From Pseudomonas putida (GTDB lineage Bacteria; Pseudomonadota; Gammaproteobacteria; Pseudomonadales; Pseudomonadaceae), in NCBI GenBank assembly GCA_029953615.1, contig CP124529.1:2694998-2758997 (forward strand): DNA of 64,000 nt, written 5' to 3'. A program made the translations under genes and the position numbers. Below the pieces are notes generated by a model, which saw nothing but the letters and a program-made list of their open reading frames with translations, had not been told where the DNA came from and did not search any database. Below, one piece after another: positions 40,163 to 50,249 of this stretch; the first letter of the stretch is position 1, and every line of letters begins with the position of its first letter.

Positions 40163-40896
40163 TGGCGGGGTGGACACTGGCGCCGGGCTACGAACACCTG
40201 GCGGCGGACTTCGGCAGCCTCGATGCGGTATTTGCCCTGCAAGGCGAACGCCTGACCCGCGACCCGCTCAGCGAAGTGGTGCGTATCACGCGTGACGGGG
40301 TCAATTACTACGTCAAGCGTTACACCGGGGCCGGCAAGCACATGCGCCGCTACCTAGGTCGGCCGCGAATCAAGGCCGAATGGCAGAACCTCAAGCAGTT
40401 CCACAAGTGGGGCATCCCCACGGCCGAGGTGGTGGCCTGGGGCCTGGAGCGCAATGGCTTGGCCTTTGGCCGGGGCGCGATGATCACCCGCGAACTGCCG
40501 CGCACCGAAGACCTGTCGGCGCTGGCCGAGCGCAACGATGCGCGCCTGGCCGATCGCGCCTGGGTCGGGCATGTCAGCAGCCAGCTGGCGCGCCACACCC
40601 GGGTCATGCACCAGCACCATTTCGCCCATAACGACCTGAAGTGGCGCAACCTGCTGGTCGACGATCAGGGCACACTATTCTTCATCGACTGCCCCACCGG
40701 CGATTTCTGGCGCGGCTTCATGTGGCGGCACCGAATGATCAAGGACCTGGCCTGCCTGGACAAAGTGGCCAAATACCACCTGTCGGCAACCCAGCGCCTG
40801 CGTTTCTACCTGCAATACCGTGGCCGCGACCGGCTGAATGTGCGTGACAAGAAGCGCATTCGCCAGGTGGTGAGCTTTTTCGAGGGAAGGGAATGA
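40162..40896 (+). CDS. LPS core kinase-like protein (InaA/Kdo-kinase family)
   Basis: 244 residues with a small-molecule kinase fold: a lysine in YYVKRYTGAGKHMRRYLG, catalytic loop HHFAHNDLKWRNLLV, and metal-site Asp in LFFIDCPTGDF. The catalytic residues look intact. Its place directly after waaP, with stop and start sharing bases, points to core phosphorylation at another position. Pseudomonas aeruginosa has matching genes after waaP (PA5008-PA5006, recalled). The specific acceptor sugar is not known to me. Confidence 0.87.
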   Translation: MAGWTLAPGYEHLAADFGSLDAVFALQGERLTRDPLSEVVRITRDGVNYYVKRYTGAGKHMRRYLGRPRIKAEWQNLKQFHKWGIPTAEVVAWGLERNGLAFGRGAMITRELPRTEDLSALAERNDARLADRAWVGHVSSQLARHTRVMHQHHFAHNDLKWRNLLVDDQGTLFFIDCPTGDFWRGFMWRHRMIKDLACLDKVAKYHLSATQRLRFYLQYRGRDRLNVRDKKRIRQVVSFFEGRE

Positions 40897-41645
40897 CCGA
40901 TTACCTGGCCAGCGCGGACCTCGCGCTGCTCAAACGCCATGGCCTGGATGACTTCGAGGCGCTGTGGGCGCTGCAACTGGACGCCGTGGACGAACCGAAC
41001 ACCGGCCGCGGTGGCTGGAGCAGCGTGTTCCGCCTGGAGCTCGAAGGCAAGGGCTACTACCTCAAGCGCCAGAGCGACTACCTGACCCGAACCCTGCACC
41101 GGCCATTCGGCGAACCGACCTTCGCCCGCGAATTCCGCAATATCAGCCGTTACCAGAAGCTGCAGATTCCGGCCTTGCAGGCGGTGTTCTATGGCGAGCG
41201 CAAGCAAGGCGGCACGCACCGGGCGATCCTGATGACTCGCGCCCTGGACGAATGGGCTGACCTCGACAGCCTGCTGGCCCGGTGGCCACAACTGAGCGAT
41301 GCTGAACGCAACGGCGTCCTGCAGGCCTGCGGCCAGCTGGCGCGTACCCTGCACGGTGCCGGCCAGGTACATGGCTGCTTCTACCCCAAGCACATCTTCC
41401 TGCGCCAGCGCCGCGAAGGCTGGGACGCGCAGCTGATCGATCTGGAGAAGACCCGCCCCCTGCTGTTCGGCATGCGTGACCGCCTCAAGGACCTGGAGCC
41501 GCTGCTGCGCCGCGCCCCGGTCTGGGGCGAACGCGATGTGCGTACCTTGCTGGCCAGCTACCTGGCGCAGCCGGCCGATGGCACGCTGGTCGACACCTGG
41601 TTGCAACGCCTGACGCAACGCCGTCGTGAAAAAGAGGCCCGCTGA
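40893..41645 (+). CDS. LPS core kinase-like protein with altered catalytic loop
   Basis: 250 residues related to the preceding genes: RLELEGKGYYLKRQSDYLTR supplies the ATP lysine. The catalytic-loop position reads VHGCFYPKHIFLR, so the Asp of the usual H-x-D is missing, though Lys and His remain and LIDLEKTR supplies the metal-site Asp. It could be an atypical kinase or a scaffold. It overlaps its neighbours on both sides (ATGA and TGATG), so it is part of the coupled waa run. Confidence 0.85.
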   Translation: MTDYLASADLALLKRHGLDDFEALWALQLDAVDEPNTGRGGWSSVFRLELEGKGYYLKRQSDYLTRTLHRPFGEPTFAREFRNISRYQKLQIPALQAVFYGERKQGGTHRAILMTRALDEWADLDSLLARWPQLSDAERNGVLQACGQLARTLHGAGQVHGCFYPKHIFLRQRREGWDAQLIDLEKTRPLLFGMRDRLKDLEPLLRRAPVWGERDVRTLLASYLAQPADGTLVDTWLQRLTQRRREKEAR

Positions 41646-43087
41646 TGCGTTTGTCTGAATTGAAAGAGGCCGGGCGCAACCCCTCGTTGCCCCTGAGCAT
41701 CACCCTGGCCGATGCCGCCGGCACGGCCGACCTGCAATTGCTCAGCTTGCTGCGCGTGCTGCCGGGCCAGCGCTATGTGGGGGCCGGCGTGTGGCGCGGT
41801 ACACCGGTGCTGGCCAAGCTGTTGGTCGGTGGTAACGCGGCCCGGCATTTTCAGCGCGAACTGCAAGGCGTGAAGCTGCTGGCCGAGCAAGGCCTGACCA
41901 CGCCGAAGCTGCTGGCAGACGGCCTCAAGGACGGTGAGGGTGGCTGGCTGCTGTTCGAGTTCCTCGACGGAGCCGAAAGCCTGGCTGATGCCTGGGCGGC
42001 AGTGGAAAACCAGCCGGTGCTGGCCGACGAGCAGCACATGGTGCTGGGCGAGGCGCTCACTGCGGTGGCGCACATGCATGCCCAGGGCATCTGGCAGGAG
42101 GACCTGCACCTGGACAACCTGCTGCGCCACGGCGGCAAGCTGTACCTGATCGACGGCGCCGGCATCAAGGCCGAAACGCCCGGCCAGCAGCTGTCGCGCC
42201 CGCGTGTGCTGGAAAACCTCGGAGTGTTCTTCGCCCAGCTGCCCAAGCGCCTGGAACCGTTCATCGAAGAGCTGCTGGTGCATTACCTGCTGGCCAACGC
42301 CGAACATGCGCTGCCGCTGGAGGCCTTGCAGAAGCAAGTGGACAAGGTGCGCAGCTGGCGCCAGAGGGACTACCTGGAAAAGGCTGGCCGTGAATGCAGC
42401 CTGTTCAGTGTCGAGCGCAGCCTTTCCGGCTTGCGGGCGGTCCGCCGCAACGAGGTCGAAGCCATGCTGCCGGTGCTGGAGCAAGCCGACGCGTTGATCG
42501 ACCAGGGCCACCTGTACAAGACCGGTGGCGCGGCCAGTGTGGCGCGTATTGAAGTGGGTGGCCGCTCGCTGGTGCTCAAACGCTACAACATCAAGAACAC
42601 CGCGCACTGGTTCAAGCGCTTCTGGCGGCCGAGCCGGGCCTGGCATTCATGGATCGAGGGCCACCGCCTGGAATTCCTCGACATCGCCACGCCGCGCCCG
42701 TTGGCGGTGCTTGAGCAGCGGGTGATGGGCCTGCGCAGCCGTGCCTACCTGGTCACCGAGTATGTCGATGGCCCGGACCTGGCCGAGTGCTTCGCGCCCT
42801 ATGTGGAAAATGGTGAAGCACCGGAAGAGCAGGTGGACGCGCTGGTCCATTTGATGCAGCAACTGATCCGCGAACGCATCAGCCACGGCGACTTCAAGGG
42901 CCACAACCTGTTCTGGCACAACGGCCAGTGGTCGCTGATCGACCTCGATGCCATGTGCCAGCACGCCACCCAGCTCAGCTTCGCCCCGGCCTACGCCCGT
43001 GACCGGGCGCGGTTGCTGCGCAACTGGCCAAGTGGCAGTGCTTTGCATCAGCGGCTGGACCGGCTGCTGCCCAGGCTGGCCGAATAA
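41645..43087 (+). CDS. Two-domain LPS kinase-like protein
   Basis: 480 residues made of two kinase-like halves. The N-half has GIWQEDLHLDNLLRHGG and LIDGAGIKAE; the C-half has RISHGDFKGHNLFWHNG and LIDLDAMCQH, both with apparently usable catalytic Asp residues. It ends the waa run and corresponds to the large kinase gene that closes this cluster in P. aeruginosa (PA5006, recalled). A role in core phosphorylation is inferred. Its 3' end overlaps by about 40 bases the end of the converging DUF6543 gene. Confidence 0.86.
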   Translation: MRLSELKEAGRNPSLPLSITLADAAGTADLQLLSLLRVLPGQRYVGAGVWRGTPVLAKLLVGGNAARHFQRELQGVKLLAEQGLTTPKLLADGLKDGEGGWLLFEFLDGAESLADAWAAVENQPVLADEQHMVLGEALTAVAHMHAQGIWQEDLHLDNLLRHGGKLYLIDGAGIKAETPGQQLSRPRVLENLGVFFAQLPKRLEPFIEELLVHYLLANAEHALPLEALQKQVDKVRSWRQRDYLEKAGRECSLFSVERSLSGLRAVRRNEVEAMLPVLEQADALIDQGHLYKTGGAASVARIEVGGRSLVLKRYNIKNTAHWFKRFWRPSRAWHSWIEGHRLEFLDIATPRPLAVLEQRVMGLRSRAYLVTEYVDGPDLAECFAPYVENGEAPEEQVDALVHLMQQLIRERISHGDFKGHNLFWHNGQWSLIDLDAMCQHATQLSFAPAYARDRARLLRNWPSGSALHQRLDRLLPRLAE

Positions 43088-46072
43088 TCCGCGGGTAATG
43101 CCAGCCAGTCGCTGCCGCGGCCGGTCTGGCGAACCCGGATGCGCCATTCGCCGTCCTGATGACGCAGCACCGCCCAGGCGGGTACTGCGCCAGACAAGGC
43201 GTCGGGGAGAATCAGGTGATAATGCCCGACCAGAAGATGGCGCCGCACCGGCAGTTGCTGGTTGTGCAGCTGCAGGTAGTACGTGCCGTTGTAGCTGAAC
43301 AGGTTGTTGTCCGCGCCATCCGCAGCGCCCTCAAGCAGGGTTTTCAGCCGGCACTGCTCGAGCAGGTGCGCGATGTCTGGCAAGCCGTCGTGCCAGAGCA
43401 GCGGAGAATCAACGACCAGGTTGCCATCCTGGTTACGCCTGATCGGCAGCTTCAGGTAGGCGTAAGGCTGGTCGGGGTCGGTGGCGCGCCAGCGCGCGCC
43501 GTCAAAACTGACATTGAAGTAACGGCCCAGGCTATCCCGTACGAAGTATTGGCTCAGCCCCGGGGAAGTTGACGGTTGTTCATAGACGGCCTCGCCATGC
43601 GCCGAATCGATCCGGTAGCGCAGCCTGGCAGCGACTGGCGCTGTTTCGTAATGGCCTGGCAGCGGCACCGGTGGTGGTTTGGGCAGCCCTCGCAAGGCAC
43701 GGCGCATCAGGCTGGAGCCTGCCATTTCGTTCAGCCCGGCGGTGGCATGGCCAAGGGCAGCGACAGCATGGTGCAAGGCGCTTGCGTGGTCGTCCTGCTC
43801 GTAGGCCTCGAAGCCGTCCCATATGGAGATCGCCATGCGGCCGAATGCCAGGGTGATCAATGCCCGTTGCGGCAGTATGAACGTGACTATGTCCAGCACG
43901 AGCCTGAGCACGTTGACCGAGAATTCGCCCAGCAGTTCTTCATTGCTGCGGGTGACGGTATCGGTGTGGGCCATCAGGCTTTGCACCTCGGCGCGGTAAA
44001 GCGCCTGATACAGGTTGCCGGTAATGGCATCGCGAGTGATCAACGCGCCCAGCCGGCCTTTGTGCAACCGCTCCTTGAGTTTTTTCCCGCTGGCCCGTGG
44101 CAGGCGCTGGACCAGGTAGTCTTGCAATGCCGGGTCACTGCGAATGGCTCGGATCAGCGCCTTGGTATCACTGTATTCGCGCCAGTAGCGCCGGTCCGGA
44201 ACGTCGGGGCAGTAGACGACGATACGTTTCGAGTGGTCTGGCGAAACCAGCAGCAATACGCCCATCAGCGTGTCGCCCTGCACCAGTAGCTGCTGGACTG
44301 TCACGCGCTGCTCGTTGAAATAGGGGCGGGCGCGGCTGTCCGGGGCGCTGATGACCGTGCTGGCCCAGCCATAGCCCTGTTCGAGTGTGTCGGTGAGAAA
44401 GTGGCCGACATAGCGTGCTTTCACTGCTTCGGCATTCATCCGTGCGCGGGTGATCTGTGCATGGGCCGTCTGGCGCCAACGGCCTTCGGGCGAATCGAGC
44501 AGTTGGGTGCGCAGGTAAGCCTGATAGCCACTGCCCGCATTCAGGCGTCGCACGATCTGTTTAACCCGCAGGGGTGTGAGCGCTGGCAGCGCTTCACCGT
44601 GCAGGTGGACATGCGCGGTCAGCCAGTAGTCCACGTCGAACCAGGCGATGTTCAGCAATGCCAGCTCATCCAGCCGGTAGGTATGCCTGACCAACTCGAT
44701 GGTATCGCCTGCCTGGCGCCGGCTGGCTACCGGAACGTAGCCCGTGGTACTTCCTAGGGGTAGCGGGTTGATGATCGGCCCGACCTGTCGAGCCAGGGTC
44801 ACACTGATGGTAATGTCACGCGGGTCGCAGTCCAGGCCCGGTTCGCGTTGCAGGTATTCGCGCAGGCGAAGGTTGACCCAGTTCAGCAGGGAATGCCTGT
44901 GGTTGAACTGTTCCAGGCTGAGGATGCCGGGAGCGCTGGCCGCTTCGATGGCCACGATCAGCTCCTGCAGGGTCTGCATGATGTGGGCGACGCCCTGCTG
45001 CGAAGTGGCGCGTAACCAGTTGGGTAGATGCTTTTCGAGTAGCAGGCCGTAGCGGTTGGCTAGCGGACCGCGGCTTCCGACGGAGCGCCGTATGTCAAGT
45101 GCCGCAGCCAGGGCCAGATCCAGCTGCTCGATATCGCGCTGTTTGCCGAGCTTCCAGGCCTGTTGCCAGCTGTAGCTCAGTTGCCTGGCCTGGGCATCGC
45201 GCAGGGTCGAGGCGAGGTATTCGGCCAGGTCTTCTGTATACCAGTCGTAGCGCAGGCGCTCTGAACGACGGGCGTTTTGCTGGTTGTCGGGGTCAATCAT
45301 CAGTTGCAGCAAGTGTTCGCTCTGCTGCGGGTCTTCCAGGCGCTCGCATACCTCCGTGTGCAGGTCGGCCAGGTTGTCGAATGCCTCGATGCCGTGTGCG
45401 GCACTGCACAGCAGTACCCGGCCAACCTGCTCAAGGTGATCGAGCATTCGCCCTTCGGCGCCGTATTCGGTGAGCACCAGGAAACCTGGCACGTGGCCGC
45501 GCCAGTTAGGCGCCGTACTGTCGAGCAACAGGCGATAGGCCTGGGGACGCGCGGTGGTCGGCAAGTGGCGACGTTGCCAGGGCTGCGGCAGTTCCAGGTA
45601 GGTTCTCAAAATTTGCACATGCGCCGCTGACAGGGTCTGATCGGTGGTGCGCAGGCGGATCTCCGCATCCAGTTGCTCACGGTACAGCACGGCAAGGCGC
45701 ACGGTACGGGTCAGGCCTTTGTTGTCCGGCTCCAGCCAGTACGCGGCCAGGCGGGCATGAAGCGTCTGACGAATGGTTTTGCAAAAGCTGTCGATATGGC
45801 CGTTGAAATCGACTGGCAGGCTGAGCGCCGGGTAGTCGGCATGCCTGATCGGACTGCCTGCGGGCAGGCGGAAGGTTCCGCCATCGAACAGATGGAAACC
45901 CACTAGCTGCAACAGTGGCTGGGACCCGAAGTACAGCGTGCGGGCATTGAGGTGAAAGGCCTGGGAATAGTCGCGCAAGCGTCAGGTCCAGGTTGTGCTC
46001 GACCCCCTCGATAGGTGGGAGCAGTGCATCAAGCTGGTTATCCAGGGTCTGGAAAAGGGGGGGGATCGGCAT
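43048..46072 (-). CDS. DUF6543 (dermonecrotic-toxin-like) large protein, frameshifted near its start
   Basis: Pseudomonas large-protein family with a DUF6543 'dermonecrotic toxin' domain. The true start, with AGGAGA ahead, gives MPIPPLFQTLDNQLDALLPP. The frame then breaks at 45977-45978 (an extra base in CTTGCG of the coding strand) and resumes as LRDYSQAFHLNARTLYFG. Repaired length is 1,007 residues. There is no signal peptide. A short hydrophobic stretch (LVLDIVTFILPQRALITLAF) lies around residue 710. Function is unknown; toxin activity is suggested only by the domain name. It converges on and slightly overlaps the waa operon. Confidence 0.82.
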
Positions 46073-46143
46073 GGTCAGTCTCCTGTAGCAGGGGCGGACC
46101 ATGCTGCGCCAAGGCGCCAGGGCTACTGTGTTAGCGGGCTACC

Positions 46144-46320
46144 TCAGCGGCGCCACAGGCCCCGTAGCGAAAACCACGCGGGCAGGCCCAGGCCTAGCCA
46201 GGCCAGCCCATCCCACCAGCCATTTCCGAGCAAGGCGGCGAACAGCCCCAGGGCTCCCAGCAATGCAATAAGCGCCGGCCAGGCGAAAATGCGCCAAGCG
46301 GGTCGTGACTTGTGGCTCAT
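46144..46320 (-). CDS. Small membrane protein following the PepSY gene
   Basis: 58 residues, beginning MSHKSRPAWRIFAWPALIAL, with two hydrophobic segments separated by GNGWWDG and a basic end (SLRGLWRR). It overlaps the PepSY gene's stop (ATGA), so it is co-translated with it. Small hydrophobic partners like this (DUF-type) often accompany PepSY proteins in iron-uptake loci. No specific function known. Confidence 0.78.
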   Translation of the reverse strand: MSHKSRPAWRIFAWPALIALLGALGLFAALLGNGWWDGLAWLGLGLPAWFSLRGLWRR

Positions 46321-47429
46321 GCGCGCGCCTCCTTGGCTTTGCGCTGTTTGCCCCACCACAGATACAGGCCAATGGCGAGCACGATGATGGTCAGCACGTC
46401 GAGAATTGCCCAGAGGATCTGCATCGGTCGGCCTCCGTAATCGCCGAAGTGCAGCGGTTGCGACAGGCCCATGGCGTCCATGTACCAGGGGCGTTCACCG
46501 ACTGCAGTCACTTGCAGGGTACGGGCGTCGATCAGCACGGGTGTGAACAGGTGCGAACTCAAGTGCGTGGCGCCGTTCATGAACACTGCATAGTGGTGTT
46601 CGCTGGAAAAGCGCGTACCTGGGAAAGCGATGAAGTCCGGGCGCATGCCCGGGGCGGCCTGTTCGGCAATCTCCAGCAGGCGAGTGGCTGTTGCACGCTG
46701 GGTGAGCGGTGGCGCGTCGCGGTAAGGCGCGACCATGGCGGCCAGGCTGTCGTTGCGCCAGGCGGCGATGACCAGGTCGGACAGCGCGCTGATCACACCG
46801 GTTATGCCCACCGTCAAGGCCCAGGCCAGGGTGACCACGCCGATCAGATTGTGCAGGTCGAGCCAGCGCAGGCGGCGGGATTTGCCGTGGCGTACCGTGG
46901 CGAAGTCCAGGCGACGCATGAACGGCGCATAGAGCACGGTGCCGGAGATGATCGCCACGACGAACAGCACGCCCATGAAGGCCAGCAGCAGCTTGCCTGG
47001 CAGGCCGGCGAACATGTCCACGTGCAGGCGCAGCATCAGCATCATGAAGCCGCCGTTGGCGGCCGGCATGGCCACGGCTTCGCCGGTGCGTGCGTCGAGC
47101 ATGAAGGTGTGCGACAAGTTGGGGTCGGTGCCGGCGGTGGCGGCGGTGATGGCGACCACGCCGTCTGGTTCGTCTTCGTCATAGCCGAAGTACTGCAGGA
47201 CTTCGCCGGGGCGGTGCTGTTCAGCCTTGATCACCAGCTGCTGCAGGTCGAGGTGTGGGGTGCCTGCCGGCATTTCGCGCAGTTCGGGCGCGTCGCCGAG
47301 CAGGTGTTCGAGTTCGTGGTGGAAGATCAGCGGCAGGCCGGTGACTGCCAGCAACAGCAGGAACAGGGTGCAGACCAGGCTGCTCCAGGTGTGGATTGTG
47401 GACCAGCGGCGAATGGTTGGGCTTTTCAT
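46317..47429 (-). CDS. PepSY-associated transmembrane protein (PiuB-like)
   Basis: Inner-membrane protein of 370 residues with four or five membrane segments (for example TLFLLLLAVTGLPLIF near residue 25 and ILDVLTIIVLAIGLYLW at the C-terminus) and periplasmic PepSY-type regions between them. The family (PF03929-type) is linked to siderophore uptake, possibly reducing ferric siderophores in the periplasm. It follows the TonB receptor after a REP pair, on the same strand. The start is the ATG opening the conserved MKSPTIRRWSTIHTW; an upstream extension is REP-derived. Confidence 0.87.
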   Translation of the reverse strand: MKSPTIRRWSTIHTWSSLVCTLFLLLLAVTGLPLIFHHELEHLLGDAPELREMPAGTPHLDLQQLVIKAEQHRPGEVLQYFGYDEDEPDGVVAITAATAGTDPNLSHTFMLDARTGEAVAMPAANGGFMMLMLRLHVDMFAGLPGKLLLAFMGVLFVVAIISGTVLYAPFMRRLDFATVRHGKSRRLRWLDLHNLIGVVTLAWALTVGITGVISALSDLVIAAWRNDSLAAMVAPYRDAPPLTQRATATRLLEIAEQAAPGMRPDFIAFPGTRFSSEHHYAVFMNGATHLSSHLFTPVLIDARTLQVTAVGERPWYMDAMGLSQPLHFGDYGGRPMQILWAILDVLTIIVLAIGLYLWWGKQRKAKEARA

Positions 47430-47460
47430 CACGGTACCGGTGTTTGCCTGTTGGGAACCT

Positions 47461-47578
47461 GGGGCCGCAATGCGGCCCAATCGCCGGCAAGCCAGCTCCC
47501 ACAAGGCCAGCGCAGGTCTCGGGCAATGCGCTGAATCTATGGGAGCCGGCTTGCCGGCGATTGGACTGCGAAGCAGCC
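47461..47578. repeat. REP pair
   Basis: Inverted cores CGCCGGCAAGCCAGCTCCCA and GGGAGCCGGCTTGCCGGCGA lie between the receptor and the PepSY gene, within the presumed operon. Confidence 0.88.
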
Positions 47579-47587
47579 TTTGCTCGC

Positions 47588-50029
47588 TCAGAACTTGTAG
47601 GTGGCGCTGGCCACAACGCTGCGCTCGTCGCCGTAATAGCAGTAGTACGAGTCACAGGTTGAGAGGTAATCCTTGTTCAGCAAGTTGGTTGCGTTGACCG
47701 CGACCGACGCCCCCTCGAGGCTGCTACTCAGGCGACCCAGATCGTAGTGCACTGCTGCATCGAAGACCGTATAGGCATTGGCCTTGCCCAGGTAGGTATT
47801 GGCCTGGTCGCCATAGGTATTGCCGGTATATCGCGCACCCAGGCCAATGCCGAAGCCGTCGAGCACGCCAGAGTGCCAGGTGTAGTCGCCCCACACCGAT
47901 GCCTGCTGGTTCGGCATCAGCTGCAGGCGGTTGCCTTTGAACTGGCCATCCTGCACTTCTGACTTGGCCAGGGTGTAGGCGGCGATTACCTTCAGGTTTT
48001 CGGTTACATCGGAAACTGCTTCAAGCTCAAGACCACGGACTTTCACTTCGCCGGTCTGGCTGGTGACGCTGGTGTTTCCATCGTTGCTGGTGACCAGTAC
48101 GTTCTTCTGTGTCAGGTCATACACCGCAGCCGAAAGCAGCGTGCTGGAGCCTGGTGGCTGGTACTTGATACCCAGTTCCCACTGCTTGCCCTCGGTTGGC
48201 TTGAACGAGTTCGTCGGATCTGCGTCGGCCTTGCTGGCGGGCTGGAACGACTCGGCATAGGACAGGTAAGGCACAAGGCCGGAGTCGAAGACGTAACTGA
48301 TTGCAGCGTTGCCGCTGAAGTTACTGTCACGCTGGGTATTGGTGGCATCGCCCTTGTTGAAGAACTTGGTGCCGGTGTGCACCCAGTCCTCCCGGCCGCC
48401 CAAAGTCAGGCGCCAATTACCGAGTGCCATCTGGTCCTGAACGTACAGGCCGGTCTGGCTGGTTTTCTGGTCATAGTCGTAATAAGCATTCGAGCGGTCC
48501 GGGCGGGTGATCGGTAAACCGTGGGCCGGGTTGTTCACGTTGATGTCTGGCGCAGTGCCGTAGATCGTCAGGAAGTTGTTGTTGGTGCGCTGGTGATCCA
48601 GGCCAACCAGCACGGTGTGGCTGATGGCACCGGTGCTGAAGTCGGCCTGGAAGTTGTTGTCGACGGCGAACTGGCTGATGTCTTCATCCACGTTCGTCGT
48701 GCTGCGGCCGGTATTGCCTTCGTCGTCCACGACAAAGCCAAAATCTGCGAAACCCGGGTTGTAGCTGTTCACCGTAACCGTCTGGAACGAAAGCTCCGAT
48801 TTGGTATAGCGCAGATTCTGACGGAACTGCCAGACATCATTGAGACGGTGCTCGAATGCGTAGCCCAGCGCGTAGTAGGTGCGGTCATAGAACTCGTAGT
48901 CCGGGTCGCCGAGGTTCTTGTGGTGTGAAATCTTGCCGAACGGCATGTCGATCTTGGTGCCCTGAATCGGCCGGAACTGGCTGGTGACCCCGGTATCGTC
49001 ACGGGTGAACTGGCTGAGGAAGGTCAGCGAGGTGTCTTCGTCGATGTTCCAGGTCAGGCTCGGGGCGATGTTGTAGCGCTTGTTGTCGATATGGTCGATC
49101 TGTGTGCCGCTGTCGCGGATGACACCGCTGACGCCATACAGCAGGCGGCCTTCGGCGTCGACCTTGCCGGTGCTGGCGAAGTTGATCTGGCGATGGTTGT
49201 CGCTGCCATATTGAAGCTCGATTTCGTGGGCACTTTCGGCCTGCGGGCGGCGGCTCACCATGTCGAGCAGGCCGCCGGGTGGGGTCTGGCCATAGATCGA
49301 GGAAGCCGGGCCGCGCAACAGGGCGAGGCGGTCGAGATTCCAGGTTTCGGCTTTCGGGTTGGCATATACGCCACGTGGCAGCGGCAAGCCATCGAGGAAC
49401 TGGGTCGGCTCGAAGCCACGCACGCGCATCCAGTCATAGCGCGTGTCGCTGCCAAAGCTGGCGGACACGATGCCGGGCATGTAGCGCACGGCATCGTCGA
49501 GGCTGTGCACGCCACGGTCTTTCATCTGTTCGCGGGTGGCAACGGAGATCGAGCGCGGCACTTCGACCAGTGCGGTATCGGTCTTGGTGCCAGCGGCAGT
49601 GCGCTGGGCAACGTACCCTTCGACCGGGCCCCAGGCGCTTTCGCTGATGCTGGCAGCTTCGACGGTGGTTTCCGGAAGTGCCAGGGTACCGTCCGGGACC
49701 GCCACCAGGCTGTAGCTGCCCACGCTGCTCTGTTGCAGCTGCAGGCCGGTGCCGCGCAGGGCTGCCTGCAGGGCACCGAGGCCATCGTACTGTCCGCTCA
49801 CCGGGGCCGAGGTGCGACCGCTGACCAGTGCCGGGTCGATGGCCAGGGCGATGCCGGCCTGGCTGGCGATCTGGTTGAGGGTGGTGGCCAGCGGGGCGCT
49901 GGGCAGGTCGTAGGCGCGCTGAGCGGATTGCTCGGCGGCGAACAGGGCAGGGCTGGCCAATGGCGCGGCCACGGTGATGGCCAGGGCTATCAGGCCGGGG
50001 CACAGGATACGATCAACAGCACGGGACAT
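47588..50029 (-). CDS. TonB-dependent ferric-siderophore receptor with signalling domain
   Basis: Outer-membrane receptor of 813 residues. A signal peptide (ALAITVAAPLASPALFAAE) is followed by an STN signalling domain (residues ~40-120, YDLPSAPLATTLNQIASQAG). Then a TonB-box region/plug (PRSISVATREQMKDRGVHSL...GIVSASFGS), a 22-strand barrel and a terminal aromatic (ATYKF). The signalling domain and the upstream fecI-fecR pair indicate transcriptional autoregulation through the sigma/anti-sigma system. It resembles FhuE/FoxA-type hydroxamate receptors, but the siderophore is not assigned. Confidence 0.94.
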   Translation of the reverse strand: MSRAVDRILCPGLIALAITVAAPLASPALFAAEQSAQRAYDLPSAPLATTLNQIASQAGIALAIDPALVSGRTSAPVSGQYDGLGALQAALRGTGLQLQQSSVGSYSLVAVPDGTLALPETTVEAASISESAWGPVEGYVAQRTAAGTKTDTALVEVPRSISVATREQMKDRGVHSLDDAVRYMPGIVSASFGSDTRYDWMRVRGFEPTQFLDGLPLPRGVYANPKAETWNLDRLALLRGPASSIYGQTPPGGLLDMVSRRPQAESAHEIELQYGSDNHRQINFASTGKVDAEGRLLYGVSGVIRDSGTQIDHIDNKRYNIAPSLTWNIDEDTSLTFLSQFTRDDTGVTSQFRPIQGTKIDMPFGKISHHKNLGDPDYEFYDRTYYALGYAFEHRLNDVWQFRQNLRYTKSELSFQTVTVNSYNPGFADFGFVVDDEGNTGRSTTNVDEDISQFAVDNNFQADFSTGAISHTVLVGLDHQRTNNNFLTIYGTAPDINVNNPAHGLPITRPDRSNAYYDYDQKTSQTGLYVQDQMALGNWRLTLGGREDWVHTGTKFFNKGDATNTQRDSNFSGNAAISYVFDSGLVPYLSYAESFQPASKADADPTNSFKPTEGKQWELGIKYQPPGSSTLLSAAVYDLTQKNVLVTSNDGNTSVTSQTGEVKVRGLELEAVSDVTENLKVIAAYTLAKSEVQDGQFKGNRLQLMPNQQASVWGDYTWHSGVLDGFGIGLGARYTGNTYGDQANTYLGKANAYTVFDAAVHYDLGRLSSSLEGASVAVNATNLLNKDYLSTCDSYYCYYGDERSVVASATYKF

Positions 50030-50148
50030 GCAGCGGCTCCTCGACGGAAAAGTGCTTACTGCTTCCTTGCCGAGCGAGATTTGGAAAGTGACAGGGCGAA
50101 TCTGAAAAATATCGAGAATTATTTGGAGTTGATTTCTGCCTGTGCCGG

Positions 50149-50243
50149 CCCTTTCGCGGGCTTGCCCGCTCCCACAGGTACCACACAGGTTTCAAGCACG
50201 GTGGGGTACTTGTGGGAGCGGGCGAGCCCGCGAAGAGGCCGGT
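50149..50243. repeat. REP pair
   Basis: Inverted cores TTCGCGGGCTTGCCCGCTCC and GGAGCGGGCGAGCCCGCGAA between fecR and the receptor gene. Confidence 0.9.
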
Positions 50244-50249
50244 ACAGGT

